Origin: Kluyvera georgiana ATCC 51603 | GTDB lineage: Bacteria; Pseudomonadota; Gammaproteobacteria; Enterobacterales; Enterobacteriaceae | Direction: 5' to 3' | Assembly: GCF_001654985.1 (NCBI RefSeq) | Contig: NZ_LXEU01000049.1 | Span: 180,646 to 244,645, forward strand | Length of the DNA stretch: 64,000 bases | Shown: piece by piece, positions 27,027 through 37,647 of the stretch | Layout of the letters: every line of letters starts with the position of its first letter | Position numbering within the stretch: position 1 is the stretch's first letter | Translations under genes and position numbers: made by a program | Notes under the pieces: model-generated | Databases searched by the model: none | What the model was told of the DNA's origin: nothing | Seen by the model: only the letters and a program-made list of their open reading frames with translations

Positions 27027-27665
27027 ATGTCAGCCATTGCTCAAGATGAAGCACAGTCGCTAAAAACACGGATTTTTACCGCCGCCATTGCGGTGTTCGC
27101 CGAGCATGGGCTAGCTGGCGCACGCATGGAGCAAATTGCCTCTGAGGCGCAGACCACTAAACGGATGGTGGTTTACTACTTCAAAACCAAAGAGCTGCTG
27201 TACCAGGCGGTTCTGCAATATGTTTATTCGCGCATTCGCGAAACGGAGCAAAAGCTTGGGCTGGAGAACCTGCCGCCGGTTGAGGCGCTGGTGCAGCTGG
27301 TGAAGTGGAGCGTTCGCTATCATGTCGAACATGCGGACTTCATGCGGATTATCTGTATGGAGAATATGCAGCGCGGAAAATGGCTGCTGGCTTCAGGCGA
27401 TTTGAAGCGCCTGAACAAGAGCGCCCTCTCTCTGCTGGAGCAGATTCTGCGCCGTGGGCAAGAGTTGGGTATATTCCAGCCTGAACTTGAGGCCCGTGAC
27501 GTTCATCGGTTGATCAGCAGCTTTAGCTTCTATCAGGTGTCGAACTTCTACAGCTTTAATAGTCTCTACCTTGAAGGTCCGCTTCCGGACATCGATGATG
27601 AAGCGCTCATTCGCCATCACAGCGAGCTGGCGGTGAAATCGATTCTGCGCTTCGTTATCGCGTAA
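27027..27665 (+). CDS. TetR-family regulator of the quinate/shikimate operon
   Basis: A 212-residue repressor with the N-terminal TetR helix-turn-helix (FAEHGLAGARMEQIASEAQTTKRMVVYYFKTKELLYQAV) and an all-alpha ligand domain. It is transcribed away from the dehydratase gene across a 131-base gap, the usual arrangement for a local repressor. The inducer is inferred to be a pathway compound such as protocatechuate or dehydroshikimate. I could not fix the operator. Confidence 0.88.
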   Translation: MSAIAQDEAQSLKTRIFTAAIAVFAEHGLAGARMEQIASEAQTTKRMVVYYFKTKELLYQAVLQYVYSRIRETEQKLGLENLPPVEALVQLVKWSVRYHVEHADFMRIICMENMQRGKWLLASGDLKRLNKSALSLLEQILRRGQELGIFQPELEARDVHRLISSFSFYQVSNFYSFNSLYLEGPLPDIDDEALIRHHSELAVKSILRFVIA

Positions 27666-27674
27666 TTCAAAGGG

Positions 27675-27890
27675 TTACGGTTGTCCCGAGAGCGCCGTGA
27701 CCACTTTCTGCATCGCTTCACGCGTCAGCTCTGTGCGCTGGACTTTGTTATTCGCCAGCGCAGTGCGCAGCACCCCGGCAATCACAATATGCTTTGGTTC
27801 CTGCCCTAAATCGCGCATTTCCAGCACGACTTTGCCCACTACGCGACACATTTCCTGGTATAAAACGTCGTCTTTCGCCTGATGTCCCAT
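27675..27890 (-). CDS. fumD: Fumarase D
   Basis: A 71-residue protein matching E. coli FumD (YdhZ) over nearly its whole length: EMCRVVGKVVLEMRDLGQEP and HIVIAGVLRTALAN are shared. FumD has been reported to have fumarase activity despite its size. The position next to pykF is the same as in E. coli. Confidence 0.9.
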   Translation of the reverse strand: MGHQAKDDVLYQEMCRVVGKVVLEMRDLGQEPKHIVIAGVLRTALANNKVQRTELTREAMQKVVTALSGQP

Positions 27891-28355
27891 CGTTTACGCT
27901 CGCTAATTTCCATTAATAATCAATTCATTATTGGTTGGTTTCGCCCATAAAGCAAATTTGCGCCTGTCGTTATGCGTCGGTAGACCGATTGTTGCGCATC
28001 GCTACTGTTACATTTTCACAAGAAAATCGTTTTTGATTTGTTAATTAGCTAGTTTTATTTTTGAAACAGCGTTTTTATTTTCTTTTTTCGCCATAACATC
28101 GTATAATCCGCCGCGTTTCTTTCTTGAATGGTTTCAGCTCATTGGACTACATCAATAAACGATTAAAACATCGCCTTTTTGACTATGCTGAACCTCTAGC
28201 ACACTTTCCTCTGCACGCTTTTTTTATGTCACCTATCCTTATGGCGTGGCATAGCAACTTTCGTAATACAGGTTTGACTCCGTGGCCGTGCGCGCATGGA
28301 GCGAGAATTCAAAATCCCAATCCTTCTCAATCTCAACTTAAAGACTAAGACTGTC
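27891..28355 (+). other. fumD-pykF intergenic region
   Basis: About 465 bases with no gene. The AT-rich segment 28020-28100 probably supplies promoter elements for pykF, and the 160 bases before the pykF start form its leader. Apart from the possible Cra half-site listed separately, I see no defined element. Confidence 0.5.
28187..28200 (+). promoter_or_regulatory. Possible Cra (FruR) site upstream of pykF
   Basis: GCTGAACCTCTAGC resembles the Cra operator (GCTGAA half followed by an imperfect inverted half). PykF is a classic Cra-repressed gene in E. coli and the site lies about 160 bases before the start codon. The right half is weak. Confidence 0.4.
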
Positions 28356-29768
28356 ATGAAAAAGACCAAAATTGTTTGCACCATCGGGCCGAAAACCGAA
28401 TCCGAAGAGATGTTAGGCAAAATGCTCGACGCGGGCATGAACGTTATGCGTCTGAACTTCTCCCACGGCGACTATGCTGAACACGGTCAGCGCATCCAGA
28501 ACCTGCGCAACGTGATGAGCAAAACCGGTAAGAAAGCCGCTATCCTGCTGGATACCAAAGGCCCGGAAATCCGTACTATCAAGCTGGAAGGCGGTAACGA
28601 CGTTTCCCTGAAAGCTGGCCAGACCTTCACCTTCACCACTGACAAATCTGTTGTCGGTAACAGCGAAATCGTTGCTGTAACCTACGAAGGCTTCACCAAA
28701 GATCTGTCCGTTGGTAACACCGTACTGGTTGACGATGGTCTGATCGGTATGGAAGTCACCGCTATCGAAGGTAACAAAGTTATCTGTAAAGTGCTGAACA
28801 ACGGCGACCTGGGTGAAAACAAAGGCGTTAACCTGCCGGGCGTTTCTATCGCTCTGCCGGCACTGGCTGAGAAAGACAAACAGGACCTGATCTTCGGTTG
28901 CGAGCAGGGCGTTGACTTCGTTGCGGCTTCCTTTATCCGTAAACGTTCTGACGTCGTTGAAATCCGCGAGCACCTGAAGGCGCACGGCGGCGAAAACATC
29001 CAGATCATCTCCAAAATCGAAAACCAGGAAGGCCTGAACAACTTCGACGAAATCCTCGAAGCGTCTGACGGCATCATGGTTGCTCGTGGCGACATGGGCG
29101 TTGAGATCCCGGTTGAAGAAGTTATCTTCGCGCAGAAGATGATCATCGAAAAATGTATCCGTGCTCGTAAAGTGGTTATCACCGCGACCCAGATGCTGGA
29201 TTCCATGATCAAAAACCCGCGCCCTACCCGCGCGGAAGCTGGCGACGTCGCTAACGCCATCCTCGACGGTACCGACGCAGTGATGCTGTCTGGCGAATCC
29301 GCTAAAGGTAAATACCCGCTGGAAGCGGTGACCATCATGGCAACCATCTGCGAACGTACTGACCGCGTGATGACCAGCCGTCTGGAGTTCAACAACGACA
29401 GCCGTAAACTGCGCATCACCGAAGCCGTTTGCCGTGGCGCGGTTGAAACTGCGGAAAAACTGGACGCGCCGCTGATCGTGGTTGCTACCCAGGGCGGTAA
29501 ATCCGCACGCGCTATCCGTAAATACTTCCCGGATGCCACCATCCTGGCGCTGACCACCAATGAAACCACTGCGCGTCAGCTGGTGCTGAGCAAAGGCGTT
29601 GTCGCTCAGGTTGTCAAAGAAATCAGCTCTACCGATGATTTCTACCGCATGGGTAAAGAAGTCGCTGTAGAAAGCGGCCTGGCGCAGAAAGGCGACGTGG
29701 TTGTCATGGTTTCCGGCGCACTGGTTCCGAGCGGCACCACCAACACTGCTTCCGTGCACGTACTGTAA
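28356..29768 (+). CDS. pykF: Pyruvate kinase I
   Basis: Converts phosphoenolpyruvate and ADP to pyruvate and ATP; activated by fructose-1,6-bisphosphate. The product has 470 residues, identical in length to E. coli PykF. It shows [16 protein letters not shown] at the start, RLNFSHGDY, the catalytic Lys region [23 protein letters not shown], and the C-terminal allosteric domain ending TNTASVHVL. The start at 28356 is the conserved one; the open frame upstream has no homology. Codon use is strongly biased, as in highly expressed genes. Confidence 0.98.
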   Translation: MKKTKIVCTIGPKTESEEMLGKMLDAGMNVMRLNFSHGDYAEHGQRIQNLRNVMSKTGKKAAILLDTKGPEIRTIKLEGGNDVSLKAGQTFTFTTDKSVVGNSEIVAVTYEGFTKDLSVGNTVLVDDGLIGMEVTAIEGNKVICKVLNNGDLGENKGVNLPGVSIALPALAEKDKQDLIFGCEQGVDFVAASFIRKRSDVVEIREHLKAHGGENIQIISKIENQEGLNNFDEILEASDGIMVARGDMGVEIPVEEVIFAQKMIIEKCIRARKVVITATQMLDSMIKNPRPTRAEAGDVANAILDGTDAVMLSGESAKGKYPLEAVTIMATICERTDRVMTSRLEFNNDSRKLRITEAVCRGAVETAEKLDAPLIVVATQGGKSARAIRKYFPDATILALTTNETTARQLVLSKGVVAQVVKEISSTDDFYRMGKEVAVESGLAQKGDVVVMVSGALVPSGTTNTASVHVL

Positions 29769-29796
29769 TAATTCACATACTTATTATAGTTTGCCT

Positions 29797-29823
29797 AAAA
29801 AAGCGCCCTCGGGCGCTTTTTTT
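29797..29823 (+). terminator. Terminator of pykF
   Basis: AAAAGCGCCC-TC-GGGCGCTTTT followed by further T residues, 31 bases after the stop. Confidence 0.93.
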
Positions 29824-30004
29824 ATACATTCTGATAACCGAGCTCAATAAAAAATCCAATAGGCTGTCACTATTTAAACTTTGATTATCTAAGATGAATC
29901 CGATGGAAGTCCTCTGTTTTCACACACATTTTCCCCGCAAAACCGTAAAGTCGATGCTTCTTTGAGCGAACGATCAAAAATAAGGGAAATCGCATAAAAA
30001 AATA

Positions 30005-30033
30005 TTCTCAATATAAAAAAGTTTGTGTAATAC
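30005..30033 (+). promoter_or_regulatory. lpp promoter
   Basis: -35 TTCTCA (30005-30010), 17-base spacer, -10 TAATAC (30028-30033). The block from the spacer to the start codon (TTTGTGTAATACTTGTAACG and the following leader) is nearly the same as the E. coli lpp promoter, one of the strongest known. Confidence 0.8.
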
Positions 30034-30066
30034 TTGTAACGCTACATGGAGATTAACTCAATCTAG

Positions 30067-30315
<249 letters not shown>

Positions 30316-30328
30316 GAGTTCTGGTAAT

Positions 30329-30359
30329 AAAAATGGCGCACATTGTGCGCCATTTTTTT
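30329..30359 (+). terminator. Terminator of lpp
   Basis: AAAATGGCGCA-CAT-TGTGCGCCATTTTTTT. The A-rich left side also makes it functional toward the end of ldtE on the other strand. Confidence 0.93.
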
Positions 30360-30378
30360 GTCTTCGATTTACCCTTTT

Positions 30379-31353
30379 CTACTGCGTCACGGTTTCTGAA
30401 GTCGCTGTACTATTCTGAGCCGACAGTACCGATGCCGCGCCCTTCCCCTCAAAGACAATCACCGGATACCCGGCACGACGCGACAGCGCGCTTTTCACCT
30501 GCCCTTCACTCGCCTGTTCAGCAAACTGCTTGAAGCCCGACGACAACGTCATCTTCATAGTTTGCGTATCCTGCGCTTCGTTCTGCGACAGCGGGCGATG
30601 CACTTCCAGATAACGCGTGCCGTTGGGTTCAACCGCGTACTTCACCGGCTCATTAATCACCCGCACCGGCGTGCCGCTGCGCACCTGCGCAAACAGCGCC
30701 TTAATATCCGGCGCATTCATACGAATACAGCCCGAGCTGACGCGCAGGCCGACGCTATCCGGCGCGTTGGTACCGTGGATAAGATATTCCCCGTTACCGT
30801 AGGCCAGACGCAGCGCATAGAGCCCTAATGGGTTATTTGGCCCGGCAGGCACGACCGGCGGCAATGTGACGCCACGTTCCAGTGAACGCTTGCGGATACC
30901 CGCCGTCGGCGTCCAGGTCGGATTTGGGATCTTCTGCCCTACCCGTGTCGTCATTTCCGGGGTTTCCAGCCCCTGCAGGCCAATGCCAATCGGGTAGACC
31001 TGTACCTGCTGTTCGCCCGGCGGGAAGTAGTACAGGCGCAGTTCGGCAAGGTTAACCACAATCCCTTCACGCGGCACGTCCGGCAGCAGCATCTGCGATG
31101 GAATGGTCACCACGGTACCCGGACGAGGAACCGGCGCGATCGTATTGTTGGCTTCGAGAATAAGCATCGCCGCCGTATCAAAGCGGCGGGCGATCGCCTG
31201 TAGGTTCTTATCCCCTTCCTGAACGGTGTAGGTTTGATTGTGGCCGATTAAACGGCTATTGGCTGGGGGTAATGGGTAGTCGACTGCCCAGGCGCTGGAG
31301 ATCGCGCTGAGGGCACCTAAAATGCTGAGTGTTAAGAGGGACGCGCGCTTCAT
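30379..31353 (-). CDS. ldtE: L,D-transpeptidase LdtE
   Basis: Periplasmic YkuD-type enzyme forming 3-3 cross-links in peptidoglycan. It has 324 residues: a signal ending SSAWA, a LysM-like module ([17 protein letters not shown]), and the YkuD domain with the catalytic motif [20 protein letters not shown] (His, then Ser-Gly-Cys). LdtE (YnhG) makes mDAP-mDAP links, unlike LdtA/B/C, which attach Lpp. The position beside lpp and sufE matches E. coli. Confidence 0.95.
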   Translation of the reverse strand: MKRASLLTLSILGALSAISSAWAVDYPLPPANSRLIGHNQTYTVQEGDKNLQAIARRFDTAAMLILEANNTIAPVPRPGTVVTIPSQMLLPDVPREGIVVNLAELRLYYFPPGEQQVQVYPIGIGLQGLETPEMTTRVGQKIPNPTWTPTAGIRKRSLERGVTLPPVVPAGPNNPLGLYALRLAYGNGEYLIHGTNAPDSVGLRVSSGCIRMNAPDIKALFAQVRSGTPVRVINEPVKYAVEPNGTRYLEVHRPLSQNEAQDTQTMKMTLSSGFKQFAEQASEGQVKSALSRRAGYPVIVFEGKGAASVLSAQNSTATSETVTQ

Positions 31354-31463
31354 ATCTGGATTCCTTATTCATATTCACTGACAACATGCCAGAAAGCTGA
31401 ACCACCAGCGTGGTGAGCGGTCCGCCCACCTTTCGTAACAGAATGAAAGCTGTCTATTTGATA

Positions 31464-31880
31464 TTAGCTAAAACTCGCCGCCTGCGTGCGGATGGCGCGG
31501 ATCATTGCCTCCAGCCCCTGAGAACGCGACGGCGTCAGATGCTGCGTCAGCGCCATGTGTTCAAACCAGGGACGCACATCAAAAGCCTGTACATCCGCTG
31601 CGGTCATCCCATCGTAAAGGATAAATACGACGGCAATCAAGCCCTTAACAATAGCCGCATCGCTATCGCCCTGTAACGTGATGTGCCCCTGCGCATCGCG
31701 CCCCATCACGATCCACACCTGGCTCTGACACCCCTGAATGATATGCTCCGGGCTATGCTGCTCGGGGCTCAGCGGTGCCAGGCGCTGGCCCAGTTCGATG
31801 ATATAGAGATACTTCTCTTCCCAGTTGGCGCAGCGGTTGAAGTTGCGCAACAGTTTATCTTTGTCCGGTAAAGCCGCCAT
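31464..31880 (-). CDS. sufE: Cysteine desulfuration protein SufE
   Basis: A 138-residue sulfur acceptor that takes persulfide from SufS and passes it to SufB. The acceptor cysteine lies in [12 protein letters not shown]. Last gene of sufABCDSE, 12 bases after sufS. Confidence 0.97.
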   Translation of the reverse strand: MAALPDKDKLLRNFNRCANWEEKYLYIIELGQRLAPLSPEQHSPEHIIQGCQSQVWIVMGRDAQGHITLQGDSDAAIVKGLIAVVFILYDGMTAADVQAFDVRPWFEHMALTQHLTPSRSQGLEAMIRAIRTQAASFS

Positions 31881-31892
31881 GGTTGCTCCCTG

Positions 31893-33113
31893 TTATCCCA
31901 ATAAACGGCGAATGCGTTGCAGGCCCGCCACCAGGCGGTCGACCTCCTCAACGGTGTTATACATCGCCAGCGATGCCCGGCACATCGCGGGCACCTGATA
32001 AAATTCCATCAACGGCATCGCACAGTGATGCCCCGTCCGTACGGCGATACCGTAATTATCGAGGAAGCTACCCACATCGTAGGCGTGATGCTTGCCGAGA
32101 TTAAACGCAATCACCCCCAGCCGGTCCGCTGGGCCATAGAGGCGCAGGTCCGGCACGTTCGCCAGCGCGTCCAGCGCGTAGCGCATCAGCGTCTGCTCGT
32201 ACTCGCCAATTTGCGTCAGCCCCAGGCCGTTGATGTAATCCAGCGCCGCCCCCATCCCGATAATGCCGCCGGTATTGGGCGTCCCGGCTTCAAAGCGCCA
32301 CGGCGCTTTTGCCCAGGTGGTGCCTTCGCTCAGGCTGACGGTGGCGATCATCGAACCGCCTCCTTCCCATGGCGGCATCGCCTGCAGGATATCGGTTTTA
32401 ACGTACAGCGCGCCGATACCCGTCGGGCCGTAGAGCTTATGCCCGGAAAAAGCATAGAAGTCGCAGCCCAGCGCCTGGACGTCAACCGGGTGATGCATCA
32501 CGGCCTGCGCGCCGTCCACCAGCACCTTCGCGCCATAGCCATGCGCCAGCGCAATCAGTTCAGCCAGCGGGTTTTCCGTACCCAGTACGTTAGACACCTG
32601 CGTGACCGCCAACAGCCGCGTGCGGGAATCAAATAACCCAGACGCGGCGTCCATTTGCAACGTTCCGTCCGCATTGAGTGGGATCACCCGTAACTGCGCG
32701 CCCGTGCGCGTACAGAGCATCTGCCAGGGCACGATATTCGCGTGGTGCTCCATCGCCGTAATGACAATGTTGTCACCCGCCTGAATGTTGCTGCTTCCCC
32801 AGCTATTGGCAACCAGGTTAATCGCCTCCGTGGTACCGCGCACAAACACAATCTCTTCCGCGCTCGCGGCATTGAGGAAATGCGCCACCTTCTGGCGCAC
32901 CTCTTCCATCCGCTGCGTGGCCTCGGCGCTGAGTGTGTGAATACCGCGGTGCACCGCAGCATAGCCGTTGCGATAAAACGTCGCCTCGGCATGGATAACC
33001 TGCTCGGGTTTCTGCGCGCTGGCGGCGGAATCGAGGTAAGCCAGCGGCTGACCGTTCACCTCACGGGAAAGTACCGGGAAATCGCCGCGCACCTGTTGTA
33101 CGGAAAAGGTCAT
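31893..33113 (-). CDS. sufS: Cysteine desulfurase SufS
   Basis: PLP enzyme (406 residues) releasing sulfur from cysteine for Fe-S cluster assembly under stress. The Lys binding PLP is in [11 protein letters not shown] and the catalytic Cys in [11 protein letters not shown]; other family landmarks are [11 protein letters not shown] and DGAQAV. The gene overlaps the sufD stop by four bases. Confidence 0.97.
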   Translation of the reverse strand: MTFSVQQVRGDFPVLSREVNGQPLAYLDSAASAQKPEQVIHAEATFYRNGYAAVHRGIHTLSAEATQRMEEVRQKVAHFLNAASAEEIVFVRGTTEAINLVANSWGSSNIQAGDNIVITAMEHHANIVPWQMLCTRTGAQLRVIPLNADGTLQMDAASGLFDSRTRLLAVTQVSNVLGTENPLAELIALAHGYGAKVLVDGAQAVMHHPVDVQALGCDFYAFSGHKLYGPTGIGALYVKTDILQAMPPWEGGGSMIATVSLSEGTTWAKAPWRFEAGTPNTGGIIGMGAALDYINGLGLTQIGEYEQTLMRYALDALANVPDLRLYGPADRLGVIAFNLGKHHAYDVGSFLDNYGIAVRTGHHCAMPLMEFYQVPAMCRASLAMYNTVEEVDRLVAGLQRIRRLLG

Positions 33114-34384
33114 TGTTTACCTCCTGCCAGACGTTGCCCTATGCGCGCGAGCACATGCTGTTTCAGCGCTTCAAGGGTAATGGCATCGGTCAGCCCGGCG
33201 GCGAATGCGTAGAGGATGATGTTTCTGGCTTCCTCCACCGCAATCCCTCGCGAGCGTAGATAAAAGAGCTGCTCGTCATCGATGCGCCCGACGGTCGCAC
33301 CGTGGCTGCATTTCACGTCATCAGCGTAAATTTCCAGCTGCGGTTTAGTATCGACTTCCGCCAGACGCCCCAACAGCAGATTATTGTTGGTCATCTGACC
33401 GTCGGTTTTTATGGCGTGCGGCGCGACGGTAATCACGCCATTAAACACCGCGCGTCCTTTATCGTTGACGATAGTTTTATGCAGCTGGCGGCTGTTGCAG
33501 TAGCCCTGGTTGTGTTCAAGCCAGGTACGACTGTCGCAGACTTCCGAATTGACCGGCATCGCCAGGCTGTTCAGTCGCAGCGTACTGTTTTCGCCATTCA
33601 GCTGTGCACTGCTGTGATGACGCGTCACCGCCGCGCCCAGTAAAAAACTGTGGCTAAAAGCGGCAGCATCGCGCCCCAGACGCAAATCGTTGTGGGCAAA
33701 ATGGTAGCTCTGGTCGTTTTCAAACCCCAGCTTCAGATGCTGTAACTGGGCATTGTCAGCCACCTCCATGGTGAGTCTTGAACCGGTAAAATGGCGTAGG
33801 GTATTCAGGCTGACATACTGCTCAATAACTGTCGCCTGCGCCCCTTCCGCCAGCTGGAGATGGTGACGATAGTGCGCCGTATTCATCTCGTCCGTTTCCA
33901 GACCGCGCGTAATGTGCAGCAACAGCAGCGGCTTGTTGGGGCGCTGGTTGCGGCGCACTTGAATATGCGTGACGCTGGTAGACAGGCTTTCGGTGAGATG
34001 CAGGAAGACCTCAGGATGTACCGCCTCCGGCAGCGACTGACGCTGATTATCCACCGTAACGTCAAATCCGCTGTTGCTGACATCATCGCTAAGACGGGCA
34101 TCAAACTGACCGTCCACAAACACCAGCCGATACGCCTCCAGCGCCACCGCGTGGCTATCCCGCTGCGCGTCCGTCAACGCAGGCAGCGCAGGTGCCACGA
34201 AGGTGCTGGTCAGCAGCTTGTCCAGCGCGGTGTACTTCCAGTCTTCGTCTTTACGCGTCGGTAAGCCAAGCTGATGCAGCTGCTGGAGATGCGCTAACGC
34301 CTGAGGCGATGCCTGACCGCCGCGCGCCTGAAACAGCGCATGCCACTGCTGCAGCGCGCTACTGTTGTTCGCTAAGCCAGCCAT
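33110..34384 (-). CDS. sufD: Fe-S assembly scaffold subunit SufD
   Basis: A 424-residue beta-helix protein forming the SufBC2D scaffold. It has the family ending [24 protein letters not shown], in which the His contributes to cluster assembly. The 5' end overlaps sufC by 26 bases. Confidence 0.96.
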   Translation of the reverse strand: MAGLANNSSALQQWHALFQARGGQASPQALAHLQQLHQLGLPTRKDEDWKYTALDKLLTSTFVAPALPALTDAQRDSHAVALEAYRLVFVDGQFDARLSDDVSNSGFDVTVDNQRQSLPEAVHPEVFLHLTESLSTSVTHIQVRRNQRPNKPLLLLHITRGLETDEMNTAHYRHHLQLAEGAQATVIEQYVSLNTLRHFTGSRLTMEVADNAQLQHLKLGFENDQSYHFAHNDLRLGRDAAAFSHSFLLGAAVTRHHSSAQLNGENSTLRLNSLAMPVNSEVCDSRTWLEHNQGYCNSRQLHKTIVNDKGRAVFNGVITVAPHAIKTDGQMTNNNLLLGRLAEVDTKPQLEIYADDVKCSHGATVGRIDDEQLFYLRSRGIAVEEARNIILYAFAAGLTDAITLEALKQHVLARIGQRLAGGKQ

Positions 34385-35105
34385 AGCCCTGCTCCTCCAG
34401 TTGTTTCACCAGCCGGAAATCACCGGATTTCACGATACGTCCCTGGTACAGGACGTGGACGAAATCGGGCTTGATGTGGTCGAGTATGCGCTGATAGTGG
34501 GTGACGATAATAAAGGCGCGCTTGCCGTCGCGCAGCGCGTTAACCCCGTCAGAGACGATCTTCAGCGCATCGATATCCAGCCCGGAATCCGTTTCATCCA
34601 GAATACAGAGCGCGGGCTCCAGCACTGCCATCTGTAAGATATCATTGCGCTTTTTTTCCCCGCCGGAGAAACCCACGTTGACCGAACGGGTTAGCAAATC
34701 CGCTGGCATCTTCAGCAGATTGATCTTCTCCTCCATCAGATCCTGAAAGTCAAAGCGATCCAACGGTTCCTGACCTCGATGGGCGCGTACCGCATTAAGA
34801 GCGGTTTGCAGGAAAAACTGATTGCTCACGCCGGGGATCTCAACCGGATACTGGAAGGCCATAAAGATCCCTTCTCCCGCGCGTTCCTCTGGCGATAGCG
34901 ACAGCAGATCGTGCCCTTTAAAGGTCACCGTTCCCCCCGTCACGCTATAATCTTCACGGCCCGCCAGCGTCGCGGAAAGCGTACTTTTCCCGGAGCCATT
35001 CGGCCCCATAATGGCGTGTACCTCGCCAGGACGCACGTTCAGGCTGACGCCACGCAGGATCTCTTTATCATCAACGGAGACCTGTAATTCATTGATATTC
35101 AACAT
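34359..35105 (-). CDS. sufC: Fe-S assembly ATPase SufC
   Basis: A 248-residue ABC-type ATPase of the SufBC2D complex, soluble and not a transporter. Walker A GPNGSGKST, signature FSGGEKKRND, Walker B CILDETDSGLD. ATP hydrolysis drives the opening of SufB and SufD that exposes the assembly site. Confidence 0.97.
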   Translation of the reverse strand: MLNINELQVSVDDKEILRGVSLNVRPGEVHAIMGPNGSGKSTLSATLAGREDYSVTGGTVTFKGHDLLSLSPEERAGEGIFMAFQYPVEIPGVSNQFFLQTALNAVRAHRGQEPLDRFDFQDLMEEKINLLKMPADLLTRSVNVGFSGGEKKRNDILQMAVLEPALCILDETDSGLDIDALKIVSDGVNALRDGKRAFIIVTHYQRILDHIKPDFVHVLYQGRIVKSGDFRLVKQLEEQGYGWLSEQQ

Positions 35106-35122
35106 ATCACTTTCCTTAATCC

Positions 35123-36610
35123 TTAACCGACGCTGTGTTCAAGACTGATAGCCAGCAGTTTTTGCGCTTCCACGGCGAACTCCAGCGGCAGCTCCGAGAA
35201 AACATCTTTACAAAATCCGTTGACGATCATTGAGATAGCGTCATCCTCGCTAATTCCGCGCTGCAAGCAGTAGAAAAGCTGGTCTTCGCCAATGCGTGAA
35301 GTGGTCGCTTCGTGCTCCAGCTGCGCGCTGTTATTACGGCATTCCACGTACGGGAAGGTATGCGCGCCGCAGTCAGGGCCAATCAGCATCGAATCGCACT
35401 GGGTGTAGTTACGGGCGTTAGTTGCCGTCGGCATGATTTTGACCAGACCGCGATAGCTGTTCTGGCTGTGTCCGGCGGAGATCCCCTTCGAAATAATGGT
35501 GGATTTGGTGTTTTTACCAATGTGAATCATCTTGGTGCCGGTATCGGCCTGCTGATGGCCGCTGGTCAGCGCCACCGAGAAGAACTCGCCCACCGAGTTA
35601 TCACCGCGCAGAATGCAGCTGGGGTATTTCCAGGTGATCGCCGAGCCCGTTTCCGACTGTGTCCAGGACATCTTGCTGTTTTCGCCTTCACACAGCGCGC
35701 GCTTGGTCACGAAGTTCAGGATCCCGCCGCTATTGTTATCGCCGGGGAACCAGTTCTGCACGGTGGAGTATTTCACCTCTGCGTCTTTATGAATGATCAC
35801 CTCCACCACCGCCGCGTGCAGCTGGTAACTGTCTCGTACCGGGGCCGAGCAGCCTTCAATGTAGCTGACATAGCTGCCTTCATCGGCAATCAGGATGGTG
35901 CGTTCAAACTGGCCGGTTTTCTCCGCGTTAATGCGAAAATAGGTCGACAGCTCCATCGGGCAGCGCACGCCTTTGGGGATATAAATAAAGGTGCCGTCCG
36001 ACGCCACCGCGGCGTTGAGCGCGGCGAAGAAGTTGTCATTTTCCGGCACCACCGTGCCGAGATAGCGTTTGACCAGCTCGGGATGATCGTGAATCGCTTC
36101 ACCAAACGAGCAAAAGATAATGCCCTGCTCCGAGAGTTTTTCCCGGTAGGTCGTGGCGACGGATACCGAGTCAAAAATCGCGTCAACCGCCACCTCTTTG
36201 CCCTCGCGCACCGGCACGCCTAATTGATTAAACGCGGCTTCCACCTCATCGGTTAAAAAGCTGCTGGCCCCCGTTTGCTGTCGTGCCCCAGGTTCAGAGG
36301 CGCAGGTATCGTCACAGTTGCCGCAGGACGGCGCGGAGTAATAGCTGTAGTCCTGGTAATTCAGCGAGTCGTATTTCGCTTTTAACCAGTGAGGTTCTTC
36401 CATCAAAAGCCAGGCGCGGTAGGCCTTCAGGCGAAATTCCAGCATCCATTCCGGTTCGTTGCGCCTGGCAGAAATCGCCCGCACCACCTCTTCGTTGATG
36501 CCTTTCGCCAACTCGTCGGTTTGCAGCTGGGTAAAGAACCCTTCTTTGTAGTTCAGCGGGCCACCGGCCCAGGTCTGGACATCGTCAGTTGCGTCAGTAT
36601 TACGCGTCAT
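35123..36610 (-). CDS. sufB: Fe-S assembly scaffold subunit SufB
   Basis: A 495-residue scaffold protein with the same length and start ([14 protein letters not shown]) as E. coli SufB. The frame is open 39 bases further upstream, into the end of sufA, without homology. The C-terminal part contains the conserved Cys and Glu of the assembly site, within the beta-helix ending [16 protein letters not shown]. An N-terminal Cys-rich patch (CGNCDDTC) is also conserved. Confidence 0.96.
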   Translation of the reverse strand: MTRNTDATDDVQTWAGGPLNYKEGFFTQLQTDELAKGINEEVVRAISARRNEPEWMLEFRLKAYRAWLLMEEPHWLKAKYDSLNYQDYSYYSAPSCGNCDDTCASEPGARQQTGASSFLTDEVEAAFNQLGVPVREGKEVAVDAIFDSVSVATTYREKLSEQGIIFCSFGEAIHDHPELVKRYLGTVVPENDNFFAALNAAVASDGTFIYIPKGVRCPMELSTYFRINAEKTGQFERTILIADEGSYVSYIEGCSAPVRDSYQLHAAVVEVIIHKDAEVKYSTVQNWFPGDNNSGGILNFVTKRALCEGENSKMSWTQSETGSAITWKYPSCILRGDNSVGEFFSVALTSGHQQADTGTKMIHIGKNTKSTIISKGISAGHSQNSYRGLVKIMPTATNARNYTQCDSMLIGPDCGAHTFPYVECRNNSAQLEHEATTSRIGEDQLFYCLQRGISEDDAISMIVNGFCKDVFSELPLEFAVEAQKLLAISLEHSVG

Positions 36611-36620
36611 TATGTACCGC

Positions 36621-36989
36621 CTATACTCCGAAGCTTTCGCCGCAGCCACATTCGTTCTGCGCCTTCGGATTATGATATTTGAACAGCTGATTCAAACCTT
36701 CGCGCACATAATCCACCTCTGTGCCGTCAATAAATGGCATTGCGCGTAAAGGCACCCACAGCTTCGCGCCGTCGGATTCAAACAACAGATCGTCTTTATC
36801 CGGCTCGCTTACCGCGTCCAGCACGTAGCCAAAGCCCGCGCAACCGGTCTGCTTCACCCCTAAACGTACGCCCTGGATCGTGGGCTGCTGTTTGACCAGC
36901 TCGCGAATATGCGCCGCGGCCGACGGCGTCAGCGTAATGCCGCGCCAGGTCACATCGTTGGGGTCGAAGGTTCCTGAATGCAAATCCAT
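36621..36989 (-). CDS. sufA: Fe-S carrier protein SufA
   Basis: A 122-residue A-type carrier delivering clusters from SufBC2D to apoproteins. The three ligand cysteines are in [10 protein letters not shown] and NECGCGES near the C-terminus. It is the first gene of the operon; a Fur box lies about 45 bases upstream of its start. Confidence 0.97.
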   Translation of the reverse strand: MDLHSGTFDPNDVTWRGITLTPSAAAHIRELVKQQPTIQGVRLGVKQTGCAGFGYVLDAVSEPDKDDLLFESDGAKLWVPLRAMPFIDGTEVDYVREGLNQLFKYHNPKAQNECGCGESFGV

Positions 36990-37034
36990 AGGTCTACCTC
37001 ATCAGTGGAGCCACAAAGAGCTAGCACCATGTTA

Positions 37035-37051
37035 GTGATAATGATTATCAC
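37035..37051 (-). promoter_or_regulatory. Fur box of the suf operon
   Basis: GTGATAAT-G-ATTATCAC, a perfect 8-1-8 palindrome and a very good match to the Fur core. It lies upstream of sufA, where Fur represses sufABCDSE in E. coli when iron is plentiful. Confidence 0.85.
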
Positions 37052-37647
37052 TTCAACCCTCACCGTATGGGGGTATTCCACGGGCGCCCCTTTTCTCAGG
37101 CCTTTTTATAAGCATAGACCCTGTCGACACGAGCGAGTGAGATAGCAATTTTTTTATAATGAATTGAAAAATAATGTATTTATGATGAGTGATAGGCAAA
37201 AAATGAGGGTGTGCTAAAGATGCATAGCCAATGCCTATTTATTTAATCGGTTTTTCGACTTTCTGCGAATCAAGCACTTAGAACATTATCAATGAGTTAT
37301 AAAAACACGGTATGGAGATATATAACGCACCACCAATGATGATTCCCGTACACCGCATTCCTCTGACGTGATGCGTGCGACAACGGCATAACTGGATAAA
37401 TTTGTCTTGAGACTGTTCCGCTGGAAAGCGTAGCCATCTTTGAAGTCAAACAACTACCTGGTTCTATTTTCCGTAACGCGAAACACGCTGTCATTCTCAA
37501 TAAGAATCAGGTCACAACGGATGTTGCTCTCTAAATAGGCAGAATGTTGCCGTTTATATCCTATGGTGAATGGCACTAACGGGAAGATGTTATCCCATCC
37601 CATCATGCTATACCTCCGTCAACATATACTCATCACGAGAGGGAAAC
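37052..37647 (+). other. Intergenic region between suf and the SDR gene
   Basis: Roughly 600 bases without a supported gene. In E. coli ydiH and menI would be expected here; they are absent. The segment 37130-37320 is very AT-rich. A short plus-strand frame ending at about 37530 (peptide KQLPGSIFRNAKHAVILN) looks like the tail of a degraded protein but I cannot name it. Confidence 0.4.

Noticed and set aside
28413..29759. 448-codon open frame on the minus strand
   Set aside because: It is exactly antisense to pykF, whose biased codon use keeps the opposite frame open. No homology or ribosome site.
36990..37300. Possible RydB small RNA, which lies near sufA in E. coli
   Set aside because: I could not find a sequence or terminator that would support it here.
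37297..37500. 67-codon minus-strand frame upstream of the SDR gene
   Set aside because: No ribosome site, no homology I can see and unlike its neighbours in composition.
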